This document shows, one piece after another, positions 1-8,341 of a DNA stretch of 35,672 nt; the first letter of the stretch is position 1; each line of letters opens with the position of its first letter. This DNA is from Oscillospiraceae bacterium. GTDB lineage: Bacteria; Bacillota_A; Clostridia; Oscillospirales; Oscillospiraceae. Location of the stretch: positions 1 through 35,672 of the forward strand of contig JAFYCC010000014.1 of the NCBI GenBank assembly GCA_017539885.1, read 5' to 3'. The notes beneath the pieces are model-generated. The model was not told the origin of the DNA, searched no databases, and was given only the letters and a program-made list of their open reading frames with translations. Position numbers and translations under genes: made by a program.

Positions 1-372
1 AAAGCGCTTGAAATCGCTCTGTCTGGTCCTCTCTATCTTGTCCTTGGAAGAAAGCGCCTTCTCCGCCCGGGCGATCTGCTCGTTCCGGATCGTGCGCTGG
101 TAATCCATGTACTTCAGAGAGAACGTGACAATGTACTTTTGCTCGATGTCGTGCTCGTTGAACCACTCTTCCTTATAGAAGACCCACTGGTAGTACTTCT
201 CTCTGAGCACTTCGTCCCCAAGAACCGTTTCCAGGTTGAATGTCTCCTTATGCCCCGGCAGATGCCAGCCTTCCGGCGACAGTGCCCAGTCCTTCTGGAA
301 TGCTTTCATCTCCTTTATTGACTGCGTTGTTATGAAGGCTCGTTCACTGACGTCGTTGAACGAATCGGCGAA
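1..372 (-). pseudogene. IS1634-type transposase fragment
   Basis: Read leftwards, this stretch encodes an open internal piece of a DDE transposase. Recognisable segments are ERAFITTQSIK, WALSPEGW, KYYQWVFYKEEW and FSLKYMDYQRTIR, which match in order the middle of IS1634-family transposases (usually about 500-600 residues). The reading frame is open from about 372 to the window edge, so the C-terminal part lies outside. On its N-terminal side similarity stops near position 360-372, just before the FNDVSERAF segment, so the first half is missing and joined to unrelated sequence. No terminal inverted repeat is visible. The first ATG (309) is internal to the family alignment and is not a real start. 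Family assignment is from memory of conserved motifs; truncation is seen directly. Confidence 0.7.
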
Positions 373-436
373 AAAGCAATTCGATATTGCGGGCAGCGAC
401 AAGAAACGATATAATGAAGTAATGAAAACGAAATAA

Positions 437-736
437 AGCGGAAACGACTGGACAGCATACTATGATCCCGAAACGGGCCGGTACTTTGCCGAGATCATGT
501 ACACGAGCCGCGAAGGCCGCGAACAGTATGACTACGAAATCACGCAGGAGATCTACTCCCGGCTCGGCACGTTCGGCGACGATGCCGAAAACGAAGGCCT
601 CATCCGGACCGGGAGCATGATATATTCGTTCGCAAACACGATGTACGGGACGCTCGGCCCCGAGAGGACGGTCTGGGATCAGGAAGCCAGCGAGGCCATG
701 AATTCCGCGGTTCAAAAGAATCGGAAGCGAAAATAG
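437..736 (+). pseudogene. C-terminal remnant of an unknown gene
   Basis: An open frame follows a TAA at 434-436 and ends at the TAG at 734-736. It reads convincingly as protein (DWTAYYDPETGRYFAEIM, then QEIYSRLGTFGDDAENEG) well before the first ATG at 497, so the ATG-started 79-residue version is probably not the native protein. The same frame upstream of the TAA (about 359-433, NESAKKQFDIAGSDKKRYNE) is also plausible coding sequence, which suggests one gene broken by a stop and by the transposase-fragment junction. I recognise no family. It has no signal peptide and a basic tail (KNRKRK). It may still be translated from 497, but no good ribosome site precedes that ATG. Confidence 0.45.
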
Positions 737-747
737 GGTTATTCGGC

Positions 748-1269
748 ATGAGATTTCTGAGACTGGAAACGGAACGCCTCGTGCTCCGCAAGGCGGAGGA
801 ACGGGATCTGGTCGCGATCTGGAATAATGTCTGGCGCGACGCCTCGCTGGCCGAGACGATGCTCTGGACGCCTACAACGACGATCGGGGATGCCCGTGAC
901 CGTCTCGCACGGACGATCGCCTATCAGGCGGACAATTACGGCTATTTCGTATGCATGAAAGATACGGACGAACCGATCGGCTTTGCCGGTGTTCGGGAAA
1001 CCGGGCCCCGCACGTTCGAGGAGACGGGCATCTGCATTGCCCGCGCCCGGCAGAACCTCGGGCTCGGGAAAGAAACGCTCTCCGCTCTAGTCGGGCTTGT
1101 CTTCGACGGACTGGGCGGACATCGTTTCCGGTACAGCTGTTTTCACGATAACAGAGCCTCATCGGCGCTCTGCCAAGCCTGTGGTTTCCGGTATCTCCGC
1201 AGTGAGGACAAGACGAGAGTCAGAGACGGCATGCAATATGTGTGCGACATATACGAGCGGTCCATCTGA
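748..1269 (+). CDS. GNAT N-acetyltransferase, RimJ/RimL-like
   Basis: A 173-residue cytoplasmic acetyltransferase of the GNAT superfamily, which moves an acetyl group from acetyl-CoA to an amine. The order typical of the RimJ/RimL (Acetyltransf_3) branch is present: the opening LETERLVLRKAEERD, a central strand with FAGVRETG (79-86), the acetyl-CoA pyrophosphate loop RQNLGLGK at 101-108, and the closing NRASSALCQACGF motif around 135-147. Length fits the family. The ATG at 748 is 12 nt after the preceding remnant and has only a weak AGGG upstream. The substrate cannot be read from sequence; these proteins are often mis-named ribosomal-protein acetyltransferases. The next gene starts 34 nt later in the same direction. 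Confidence 0.88.
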   Translation: MRFLRLETERLVLRKAEERDLVAIWNNVWRDASLAETMLWTPTTTIGDARDRLARTIAYQADNYGYFVCMKDTDEPIGFAGVRETGPRTFEETGICIARARQNLGLGKETLSALVGLVFDGLGGHRFRYSCFHDNRASSALCQACGFRYLRSEDKTRVRDGMQYVCDIYERSI

Positions 1270-1303
1270 TCGCAAGCGCAGTTTCAGCTAAGGATGAGTG
1301 GTT

Positions 1304-2413
1304 ATGGTCTATTTCAACTACGTGGTCGAAAACTATGAGATGATACTGGAGTTGATCGGGCTTCTGGTCGTGCTTGGCATCAGCGTGCACGTTTCCGAGC
1401 GGATCAAGCGCCTGACGCTGGCGGTAGTGATTCTCATGTTCGTGGAATCCGGCTGCTTCCATGTGGAGCGCTGGACGCAGAGTTTCGAGCAGCTCAGCAT
1501 GCTGCGGCCGATGCTCACTGCGGCCATTTATTCGCTCTATCCGGTCATCCTTGTGCTGATCATGCAGATCACAGTCAGCGAGCGGCTGCCCGCACGCACG
1601 CTGCTGCGCCTGCTTATCCCGGAGCTGATCAGTGTTCCCCTGTATTTCACTTCGCAGTGGACACACCTGATCTTCTGGTACCGTCAGGACAACCACTATG
1701 TCACCGGTCCCGGTCCTCTGAGCTACTGGCCATACGCGATCTTTTTCCTCTATTCGCTGCTCTTCCTGATCCATAACCTTCGCTTCTTCAAACGGTACAG
1801 CGGTAAGAGCCGCCTGAGCACCGTATTCATCGTCTGCGCTCCCCTGCTCGGCGTACTTTACTACAAGCTCTATTCCATCGACAAGGATTACAGTGCGCTG
1901 TTTACTGCGGCACTGCTGCTGTATTACATTTTCGTCTACATCCACATGGCAAAGATCGATCCGCTTACTTCGCTGCTCAACCGCCAGAGCTATTATCAGG
2001 ATATGCAGCTCGGCGAGAAATCGATCACCGGCGTCGTCTCCGTGGACATGAACGAGCTGAAGTATCTCAACGACAACTTTGGCCATGAAGCCGGCGACAA
2101 AGCGCTCAAGACCATCTCCGCAATACTGCACGAACGCTGCGGCCGCGGCGGCATTGCCTACCGCATCGGCGGTGACGAGTTCATGATCCTCTACACCGGC
2201 ACCGGTGAAAAGGATATCACCGCCGCGATCGACGACATGCGAGCCGGTCTTTCCGAAACGCCATACACCTGTGCCTTCGGTCTGGCAATGGTCAAGCCCG
2301 GCAGTACGATCCACGAAGCGCTCGTCGAGGCTGACGCCCAGATGTACGCCGACAAAGCCAAGCTCAAGGCGGAGATGATCGCAAACGGCACGCCGCTGCA
2401 CATGAGAGACTGA
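1304..2413 (+). CDS. Membrane GGDEF protein, putative diguanylate cyclase
   Basis: About 369 residues. The first ~215 are hydrophobic with roughly six to seven membrane spans and no recognisable sensor fold. The C-terminal ~150 residues are a GGDEF domain, beginning at DPLTSLLNRQ and carrying the intact signature YRIGGDEF (GGDEF about residues 289-293) and the NDNFGHEAGD nucleotide-binding segment. The predicted reaction is two GTP to cyclic di-GMP at the inner membrane face. The RxxD inhibitory site expected just before the signature is absent (RGGI instead), so product inhibition through it is unlikely. The ATG at 1304 is preferred, with AAGG at 1290-1293; an in-frame GTG at 1298 would add two residues. 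It lies in a rightward run with acetyltransferase genes on both sides. Confidence 0.88.
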   Translation: MVYFNYVVENYEMILELIGLLVVLGISVHVSERIKRLTLAVVILMFVESGCFHVERWTQSFEQLSMLRPMLTAAIYSLYPVILVLIMQITVSERLPARTLLRLLIPELISVPLYFTSQWTHLIFWYRQDNHYVTGPGPLSYWPYAIFFLYSLLFLIHNLRFFKRYSGKSRLSTVFIVCAPLLGVLYYKLYSIDKDYSALFTAALLLYYIFVYIHMAKIDPLTSLLNRQSYYQDMQLGEKSITGVVSVDMNELKYLNDNFGHEAGDKALKTISAILHERCGRGGIAYRIGGDEFMILYTGTGEKDITAAIDDMRAGLSETPYTCAFGLAMVKPGSTIHEALVEADAQMYADKAKLKAEMIANGTPLHMRD

Positions 2414-2418
2414 CCGCC

Positions 2419-2904
2419 ATGTCTGAGATTTCTCTGCGTCCGATGACGCGTTCATTATGCCATGAGCTGTTTCGCGGCTGGGAAAACGATCCTGCCGTCT
2501 TTGCGGACGAGGAGTCTTTTCGGCCTTATACTTATAGCGCAGCGGCCGTCGACCGGTACTTCGATGAAAAGCGGACGCCTGCGCGGGTGATGCTGGCCGT
2601 GATTCTGGACGGGCATCCGGTCGGCGAGGTTCAGCTCAAGAAAATCGACCGCGAGAGCGGTGAATGCACGTTGAGCATCCATCTGCAGTCCGACGCATAC
2701 AAGAACCGCGGACTCGGCACGCAGGCGGAAAGGCTTGCCGTGCGTTACGCTTTCGATACGCTCGGTCTCGGCGCCGTGAACGCCGAAACGCTCGTCGGCA
2801 ACGGGAAAAGCCGGCGCGTTCTGGAGAAAGTCGGCTTCCTCTTTCTAAGGGAGGAGAGCGGCTTTCGCTATTACCGCATCGAAAAAGGAGACATCCTCCC
2901 ATGA
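2419..2904 (+). CDS. GNAT N-acetyltransferase
   Basis: A 161-residue GNAT protein, second of three in this stretch. It shows the strand HPVGEVQLKKID (66-77), the acetyl-CoA loop KNRGLG at 95-100 and the C-terminal NGKSRRVLEKVGF at 128-140, all typical of the RimJ/RimL-like branch. It is presumably cytoplasmic and acetyl-CoA dependent, with unknown acceptor. The ATG lies 5 nt after the GGDEF gene stop, and its own stop overlaps the next start as ATGA (2901-2904), so translation of the three genes is probably coupled. It is not a close copy of the protein at 748 and shares only the superfamily motifs. Confidence 0.88.
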   Translation: MSEISLRPMTRSLCHELFRGWENDPAVFADEESFRPYTYSAAAVDRYFDEKRTPARVMLAVILDGHPVGEVQLKKIDRESGECTLSIHLQSDAYKNRGLGTQAERLAVRYAFDTLGLGAVNAETLVGNGKSRRVLEKVGFLFLREESGFRYYRIEKGDILP

Positions 2905-3326
2905 GAAACGCCTTTCTCCGCAAGGGGGCGCCGCTCGTCGCGCTGCTTCTGGCCGGGATCCTGCTGCTGGTTTTCGGGATCCATCTGCTTCGCCGCAACG
3001 TCGACCGCTATATCGAGACGACCGCCGTGCTCACCTGGGTCTCCGACTCGCCGATCTCCCACGTCGCGCGCGTCGGCTACGCGGTCGACGGCCGTACCTT
3101 TAACGACATCCCGCTCGAGGGCGTTGCGACGGACGCGGCCGTCGGCGACGAGGTCGTCATCTACTACGACCCGGATGATCCGTCCGTGATCGAGTCTCAG
3201 AGCGGCAGCGGCTCTGCCCGCTACTGCCTGTTTTTCGGCGTCCTTCTGACCGCCTACGCAGGCCTCTGCATCGTCCGCAGCCGCAAGACTCTGTTTGTAC
3301 GTCAGGTCAAAACAGATCAGGCGTAA
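2901..3326 (+). CDS. DUF3592-type membrane protein
   Basis: A 141-residue protein with an N-terminal membrane span (about 10-28, rich in L, A and V), a soluble middle of about 80 residues and a second span near 105-125. The middle resembles DUF3592 domains: a strand-rich region containing YAVDGRTFND followed by a VGDEVVIYYDPDDPS turn. Function of the family is unknown; the domain is thought to sit on the outer face. The ATG at 2901 overlaps the stop of the acetyltransferase and has GGAG (2887-2890) at good spacing. The open frame extends far upstream without a stop, but the overlapping start and ribosome site settle this choice. Confidence 0.72.
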   Translation: MRNAFLRKGAPLVALLLAGILLLVFGIHLLRRNVDRYIETTAVLTWVSDSPISHVARVGYAVDGRTFNDIPLEGVATDAAVGDEVVIYYDPDDPSVIESQSGSGSARYCLFFGVLLTAYAGLCIVRSRKTLFVRQVKTDQA

Positions 3327-3420
3327 TCCACACACTCTGCAGGAAGTCCGCCGTATCATCAGGTATCCCCGGTGATCGTTCGCGCCGTTCTGGTAGATGC
3401 CGGATTCGCAAGGAGTAAAT

Positions 3421-4734
3421 ATGGACAGGAGAAAGTTTTATCTGGCGCTGGTGCTGTTCTCGCTGATCGGGCAGGTAGCCTGGGTCGTTGAGAACATGTA
3501 CTTCAATGTCTTCATCTACAAGATGTTCCGTGCCTCAGCCGCCGACATCTCCCTGATGGTGCAGGCCAGCGCCGTGGCGGCCACGCTCACGACGATCTTC
3601 ATCGGCGCGCTGTCCGACCGGCTGCAGAAGCGGCGCGTGTTCATGTGTGCCGGATATATCGCATGGGGCGTTTCGATCCTCGCCTTCGCGCTTGTGCGGC
3701 TCGACCTCCTCTCCTCTCTCTTCGGCGCAGCCGCCGGCGCGGCCTCGCTCGCAGTCACGATCGTCATCGTTCTAGACTGCGTGATGACCTTCTTCGGCTC
3801 CTCAGCCAATGACGCAGCCTACAATGCCTGGCTCACCGACCGCACGGACGAAACCAACCGCGGCAGAGCAGAGGGTATCAATTCCATGATGCCGCTCGTT
3901 GCGATCCTCGTGGTTTTCGGCGGCTTTATGGGCTTCGATCTTGAAAAGGCTGAGAGCTGGACGACGATCTATCTCATCATCGGTGCGGTGGTGCTTGCTG
4001 TCGGCGCGCTTGGCTTTCTGCTCGTGGAGGACGCGCCCGCCAAAGCGCCCGATTCACTCGGCTATATGGCTACGATCCTTTACGGCTTCCGTCCTTCTGT
4101 CGTGCGGAGTCACCGCCGGCTTTACTTCACGCTCGCAGCGTTCGTACTCTTCGGCATCTCCATTCAGGTGTTCATGCCCTATCTCATCATCTACTACGAG
4201 CAGACTCTGGGCATGGCAGACTATGTGCTCATCATGGCGCCCGCCATTGTGATTGCCGCCGTCGTTACCGTTCTGTTCGGAAGGCTGATCGACGCGCGTG
4301 GCTTCCGGAAGACGGTCTTTATCTCTCTCGGCATGCTTGCGCTTGGATATGTACTGCTGTATGTGTTCCCCGGTGTCGTCCGCACGGAAGGCCTTGCCAT
4401 GAAAGTGCCGGTCTTTATCGGCTCCCTGCTGATGATGAGCGGATACCTCTCCGGCATGGCGGCTTTCGGCGCGCAGATCCGCAACGAGACGCCGGAGCAC
4501 ATGGCAGGCCGTTTTCAGGGGCTGCGCATCATCGCGCAGGTGCTCATTCCCGGCGTAATCGGTCCCGCAGTCGGCGCGGCGATCCTGAAAAATGCCGACA
4601 CGATCGTCAACAGCGACGGCACGCGCTCCTTCCTCCCCAACGAGAACATCTTTCTGGCGGCGCTCGCGGTCGAGATCCTGCTTGCGGCCGCGCTGGCCGT
4701 GTATTTCTTCGCGAAACGTGAAAAGAAGGCCTGA
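3421..4734 (+). CDS. MFS transporter, SLC45/sugar-type
   Basis: A 437-residue major facilitator superfamily carrier with about 12 hydrophobic spans. The conserved MFS loop between spans 2 and 3 is visible (IGALSDRLQKRRVF), with a second, weaker copy (FGRLIDARGFRKTVF) in the C-terminal half. The N-terminal pattern (AWVVENMYFNVFIYKM) resembles clostridial proteins annotated as SLC45- or GPH-like sugar carriers. The ATG at 3421 has AGGAG at 3411-3415; an upstream ATG at 3397 lacks one. The glycosidase gene begins 2 nt after the stop, so the two are almost certainly one operon and the likely cargo is an oligosaccharide or glycoside for that enzyme. The substrate itself is inferred, not shown. Confidence 0.87.
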   Translation: MDRRKFYLALVLFSLIGQVAWVVENMYFNVFIYKMFRASAADISLMVQASAVAATLTTIFIGALSDRLQKRRVFMCAGYIAWGVSILAFALVRLDLLSSLFGAAAGAASLAVTIVIVLDCVMTFFGSSANDAAYNAWLTDRTDETNRGRAEGINSMMPLVAILVVFGGFMGFDLEKAESWTTIYLIIGAVVLAVGALGFLLVEDAPAKAPDSLGYMATILYGFRPSVVRSHRRLYFTLAAFVLFGISIQVFMPYLIIYYEQTLGMADYVLIMAPAIVIAAVVTVLFGRLIDARGFRKTVFISLGMLALGYVLLYVFPGVVRTEGLAMKVPVFIGSLLMMSGYLSGMAAFGAQIRNETPEHMAGRFQGLRIIAQVLIPGVIGPAVGAAILKNADTIVNSDGTRSFLPNENIFLAALAVEILLAAALAVYFFAKREKKA

Positions 4735-4736
4735 CG

Positions 4737-6443
4737 ATGGAGCATTCAGCGCCTTTCCAAAACCTGTATACCGAATCCGGCGAGAAGCTCTCGGGCATCC
4801 CCTGGAACGATTATCCCCGCCCGCAGCTGCGCCGCCGGGACTGGCTCTGCCTCAACGGCGACTGGGACTTTGAGACTGAGAGTTCCGGAAAGAGCCGTAT
4901 CCGTGTGCCCTTCTGTCCTGAGTGCCTGCTCTCGGGCTATTCCGGCAAGCTGCGTTATGGCGAGACACTGCACTACTCGCGGTGCTTCACGATTCCGGAA
5001 TCCTGGCGGGGGCGGCGTGTGCTTCTGCACTTTTGTGCTGTAAGCGGTCTCAGTTCCGTGCGCGTGAACGGACAGGAGGTCCTGCGCGGCAGCAACGCCT
5101 ATCTCCCGTTCTCTGCGGACGTTACCCGTTTTCTCACTCCCGGCGGCAACAGGCTGGAGCTTGACGTCGTTAACGGTCTGGACCGCGTGTATCCCATCGG
5201 CAAGATGCGGGAGGATCGGGGCGGCATGTGGTACACGCCCGTAAGCGGTGTGTGGCAGACGGTCTGGCTCGAGCCGGTGCCTGAGCAATATGTCCGCGCA
5301 TTGGAGATCCATGTCGATCTGCATGGAGCTGACGTTACGGTCGACGGCGCGGAAACAGGCGATCTTCTCTGCGACGGCAGGGTCTATCCCCTTGTCGGCG
5401 GCCATGTCCGCATCGAGCCGGACTCCCCGAAACTCTGGACGCCGGAGACGCCGTATCTGTACGGGTTCAAGCTGCGCTGCGGCGAGGATGACGTCGAATC
5501 CTATTTCGCCCTGCGCACCCTCACGGTCGAGACACGGCACGGCTTGCCCCGCATGTGTCTCAACGGAGAGCCGCTGTTCCTCCACGGCCTGCTCGATCAG
5601 GGCTATTTCAGTGACGGACTCTATACGCCCGCGGTGCCGGAACTTTATGGGCAGGATATCCTGCTTATGAAAGCGCTCGGCTTCAATATGCTTCGCAAGC
5701 ACATCAAGATCGAACCCGAACGGTTCTACTATGATTGCGACCGGCTGGGCATGCTCGTCTTTCAGGATATGGTCAACAACGGGGAGTATCGCTTTTTCCG
5801 CGACACTCTGCTCCCCACGCTGGGGTTCAAGACGCTGCCTGACGGGAGACTCAACCCGGATGCGCGCACGCGTGAAGCATTCCTCGAAGCGATGAGCGGC
5901 ACGGTCCGTCATCTCCGCAATCACCCCTGCATCTGCGGCTGGACGATCTTCAACGAGGGCTGGGGACAGTTCAATGCCGACGCCGCCTACGATGCGCTTC
6001 GGGCAATGGATAACAGCCGCTTTATCGACGCCACGAGCGGCTGGTTCCGGCAGAAGAAGAGCGATGTGGAAAGTCTCCATGTCTATTTCGGAAAGCTGCA
6101 TCTCGGGACTCGGCGAGACATGCCGCAATTCCTGTCCGAGTTCGGCGGCTACGTCTTCAAACTTGCTGAGCACAGCTTCAATCCGAAGAAAACATACGGC
6201 TACAGGCTCTTCCGTACGCGCGAGTCCTTCTCCGCGGCGCTTCGTACCGTCTATACGGAACAGATCGTTCCTCTCGCGCGAAAAGGCCTGTGCGGTGCCG
6301 TATACACGCAGGTCTCTGACGTCGAGGATGAGACGAACGGATTGCTGACCTACGACAGACGCGTCTGCAAGGTCTCCCCTGATGAACTGAAAGATATTGC
6401 CGCGGCGCTGCAGGCTGCGGTCAAAGGAGAAGACGAACCATGA
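4737..6443 (+). CDS. Glycoside hydrolase family 2 protein (beta-galactosidase/glucuronidase type)
   Basis: A 568-residue cytoplasmic glycosidase with the GH2 layout: N-terminal jelly-roll sugar-binding domain (about 30-180), a short immunoglobulin-like domain (about 185-265) and a TIM-barrel catalytic domain (about 270-560). The acid/base is E407 in TIFNEGWGQFN and the probable nucleophile is E468 in FLSEFGGY. Both are intact, so activity on a beta-linked sugar is expected. It has no signal peptide, so the substrate must enter the cell, consistent with the MFS carrier gene 2 nt upstream. It is shorter than LacZ and lacks the C-terminal Bgal_small domain, closer to the ~600-residue glucuronidase-size group. 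Its stop overlaps the start of the next lipoprotein gene (ATGA, 6440-6443). The exact sugar cannot be called. Confidence 0.9.
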   Translation: MEHSAPFQNLYTESGEKLSGIPWNDYPRPQLRRRDWLCLNGDWDFETESSGKSRIRVPFCPECLLSGYSGKLRYGETLHYSRCFTIPESWRGRRVLLHFCAVSGLSSVRVNGQEVLRGSNAYLPFSADVTRFLTPGGNRLELDVVNGLDRVYPIGKMREDRGGMWYTPVSGVWQTVWLEPVPEQYVRALEIHVDLHGADVTVDGAETGDLLCDGRVYPLVGGHVRIEPDSPKLWTPETPYLYGFKLRCGEDDVESYFALRTLTVETRHGLPRMCLNGEPLFLHGLLDQGYFSDGLYTPAVPELYGQDILLMKALGFNMLRKHIKIEPERFYYDCDRLGMLVFQDMVNNGEYRFFRDTLLPTLGFKTLPDGRLNPDARTREAFLEAMSGTVRHLRNHPCICGWTIFNEGWGQFNADAAYDALRAMDNSRFIDATSGWFRQKKSDVESLHVYFGKLHLGTRRDMPQFLSEFGGYVFKLAEHSFNPKKTYGYRLFRTRESFSAALRTVYTEQIVPLARKGLCGAVYTQVSDVEDETNGLLTYDRRVCKVSPDELKDIAAALQAAVKGEDEP

Positions 6444-6988
6444 AAAAAGCCTCTTTGTTGATCGTATTTTGTCTGGTGCTCCTGCTTGCTGCCTGTGGCG
6501 GCACAAAAGCAGGCGACGCTCCTCCCGCGCAGGTCACGCCGAAGACGAATGTAGCTGAACCCGTGCCGGAATCGAAGCCGGATCCCGCCGGTGAACCGGC
6601 GACGGACGATGCGCCGGAAGCAGGGCCGAGCCGCGTGTATGCCTCTTTCCTTGAGGGCGACGCTCTGCCGGAGTACTGCGACGTTTTTGTGGCCGACGAC
6701 GGGGAATACTCCGTGAAGATCGTTTACTCGTCTGACGGACAGGTGACGGATTTCTGCGTTCTCTCCCTCCTCATGAAGGATTTCGTGGACGGCAAGCCCG
6801 TCTATGAAGAGACTGAACTCTACCGGCAGGATCTGCTCGCGCCGGACTGCCCTCTCGTGGTCACGCTCACTTTTGCCGGAGATCTGCCGAATAACGGGTT
6901 CTCCTATGTCGACTCCACCGGCGAAACGCTGCATTTTTCTATCAGCACCAACGGCAAGGACGGTTCTCTTTTCCTGGAGGAATACTGA
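6440..6988 (+). CDS. Lipoprotein, unknown function
   Basis: A 182-residue exported lipoprotein. A short signal peptide ends in the lipobox LLAAC with Cys19 as the lipidation site, followed by a disordered Pro/Glu-rich linker (about 25-70) and a compact domain of about 110 residues rich in beta-prone segments (YCDVFVADDGEYSVKIVY, LVVTLTFAGDLP). I recognise no family. The segment just after the lipobox (APPAQVTPKT) is strikingly like that of the large lipoprotein at 28036 (KPPAQVTPVPKT), so the two share a related leader module. The start overlaps the glycosidase stop, indicating translational coupling, and the next gene begins 2 nt after its stop. Confidence 0.78.
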   Translation: MKKASLLIVFCLVLLLAACGGTKAGDAPPAQVTPKTNVAEPVPESKPDPAGEPATDDAPEAGPSRVYASFLEGDALPEYCDVFVADDGEYSVKIVYSSDGQVTDFCVLSLLMKDFVDGKPVYEETELYRQDLLAPDCPLVVTLTFAGDLPNNGFSYVDSTGETLHFSISTNGKDGSLFLEEY

Positions 6989-6990
6989 GC

Positions 6991-7617
6991 ATGCGCCTGA
7001 GCGAGCGGGCAAAAGAGATCCTCTCCACCGTATCCGGCTGGATGACCGACGAGCCGATCGAGACTGCGCGGCTCATGCTTCGGCCTTTTGCTGAGGCGGA
7101 CTTCCCGGACTACTTCGAGTATGCGGTACAGCCCGAGCAGCAGCGCCTGAGCGGAAATGCGGAAGTTCGCGATGCGGCCGAAGCCCGGGAGGTCTTCGAC
7201 TCCTTCCTGCAGGAGAATTCACTTCATCCTCCCACGTATTTCGCCATCGTCCTGCGCGAAACGGGCAAGGTGATCGGCAACTTCTCGCTGAGCCTTTACC
7301 CTTTCATCGAAGCAGACAAAACGCTCGCGGCCGAGCGCGGCGTGTCCCTCTCCTTCGTGCTGAACGAAAACTATCAGAAGCAGGGGTTCATGACGGAGCT
7401 TCTCACCCGTGTGCTTGCCTGTTATCTCGGAGAGCATGATCTGGATTATGTAAACTGCGGCTACTTCGAATTCAATGAAGGCTCGCGGCGGCTGCAGAAG
7501 AAGGTCGGCATGCGGTACTACATGGAACATGTCTATCCGAAGGGAAACATCCGGACTGAGGAAATGATCCTCTTTCGCGAGGAATGGAGGCAGCAGCATG
7601 ACTGTAAACGTCTATGA
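6991..7617 (+). CDS. GNAT N-acetyltransferase
   Basis: A 208-residue GNAT protein, third in this stretch and the longest because of a ~20-residue N-terminal extension. It shows ETARLMLRPFAEADF (24-38), the strand GKVIGNFSLSLYP (92-104), an acetyl-CoA loop region NYQKQGFMTELL (127-138, with the RimJ/L-like Q-x-x-G-F form) and a C-terminal GSRRLQKKVGM segment. The substrate is unknown. The ATG follows the lipoprotein stop by 2 nt with a GGAGG (6977-6981) in the end of that gene. Its last 20 nt overlap the next gene, which is in another frame. Confidence 0.86.
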   Translation: MRLSERAKEILSTVSGWMTDEPIETARLMLRPFAEADFPDYFEYAVQPEQQRLSGNAEVRDAAEAREVFDSFLQENSLHPPTYFAIVLRETGKVIGNFSLSLYPFIEADKTLAAERGVSLSFVLNENYQKQGFMTELLTRVLACYLGEHDLDYVNCGYFEFNEGSRRLQKKVGMRYYMEHVYPKGNIRTEEMILFREEWRQQHDCKRL

Positions 7618-7936
7618 GCAGTATTTTGCCGCGGACGGTGTGTTTTCCGGCGTGCGCCGGCGCGGCGCGCTGGTGATGCTCACAGCGGATTCCGATGCGG
7701 GAAACATACGCTATGAAGCGGCGGTCTCGTTCTTCCCGCACGTCGACGAGGAGGACTTTGCCGTTTCCTATGACGCCTATTTCAGCCGCGTTCTGTATGA
7801 GGCGCACGGACGGCGTTCGAAAAAGCGTGAGGCGGCGCTGATGGATCAGCTGCGCGGCACTGTCGATATGCTTGCCGGGGACGCTGGCTGCGCCGTGCTG
7901 TGGGATGTGCCGCTGCTTGAGCCTCGTCGGGGCTGA
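7598..7936 (+). CDS. Small hypothetical protein
   Basis: A 112-residue soluble protein with no signal peptide or membrane span. It has a plausible strand-rich N-terminal half (GALVMLTADSD, YEAAVSFFPHVDEEDFAVSYDAYFSR) and a charged middle (HGRRSKKREAALMDQLRG). I recognise no family. The ATG at 7598 lies inside the end of the acetyltransferase gene and has a strong GGAGG at 7585-7589, which supports it as a real coupled gene despite the overlap of 20 nt. The next gene follows after 27 nt. Confidence 0.6.
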   Translation: MTVNVYEQYFAADGVFSGVRRRGALVMLTADSDAGNIRYEAAVSFFPHVDEEDFAVSYDAYFSRVLYEAHGRRSKKREAALMDQLRGTVDMLAGDAGCAVLWDVPLLEPRRG

Positions 7937-7963
7937 GCATGACCGGAAGAAAGGTGTGAAAGC

Positions 7964-8224
7964 ATGGGACTGTTTTCTTTTCTAAAGCGCAAACGTGAAC
8001 AGAAGAAAAAGGTGCCGGAGCCGGAGGCGCCAATGGACCTGACCGGTATCGATCTCTCCGGAGCCGAAACGCTCGAAACGCGCTATACGCAGGAGTATCA
8101 GGATTTTCTCGCGCGGCAGGAGGCGGAAGCCGCACGCGGCGACGTACAAGGTGAAACGGACAAGCGCGCGACGCCGGTCCCGGAGACGGAAGCCGGAGCC
8201 GACGCCGGTGCGGAAGAACTCTGA
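7964..8224 (+). CDS. Small charged hypothetical protein
   Basis: An 86-residue, highly charged protein: an N-terminal short amphipathic or basic patch (MGLFSFLKRKREQKKK), a middle with LTGIDLSGAETLETRYTQEYQDFL, and an acidic, Ala/Glu-rich tail that is probably disordered. The start has GAAAGGTG (7949-7956) upstream. No family is recognised. It is the last gene before the promoter at 8242-8271 and shares direction with the genes on both sides. Composition alone would make it a weak call, but the ribosome site, spacing and stop-free frame support it. Confidence 0.55.
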   Translation: MGLFSFLKRKREQKKKVPEPEAPMDLTGIDLSGAETLETRYTQEYQDFLARQEAEAARGDVQGETDKRATPVPETEAGADAGAEEL

Positions 8225-8241
8225 CGAACGCGCCTCCCATA

Positions 8242-8271
8242 TTGCTTTTTGTCAGGCGCACGTGCTATAAT
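8242..8271 (+). promoter_or_regulatory. Sigma-A-type promoter for the Cpl-7-repeat gene
   Basis: TTGCTT at 8242-8247, an 18-bp spacer and a perfect TATAAT at 8266-8271. Transcription would begin near 8278 and leave a leader of about 60 nt with a small GC hairpin (GGCCG and CGGCC, 8288-8310). This separates the small gene at 8342 from the long operon to its left. Confidence 0.65.
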
Positions 8272-8341
8272 ACTTGCAGCAATACGGGGCCGTGCCCTTC
8301 CGGTGCGGCCGTTTGCCAATTCTGTTTCAGGAGGGATCCTC

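Noticed and set aside
1220..2455. 411-codon open frame on the minus strand
   Set aside because: Antisense to the GGDEF gene; no ribosome site and no recognisable protein motif.
4746..6506. 586-codon open frame on the minus strand
   Set aside because: It is antisense to the family-2 glycosidase, whose catalytic motifs are clear; long antisense frames arise from GC-rich third positions.
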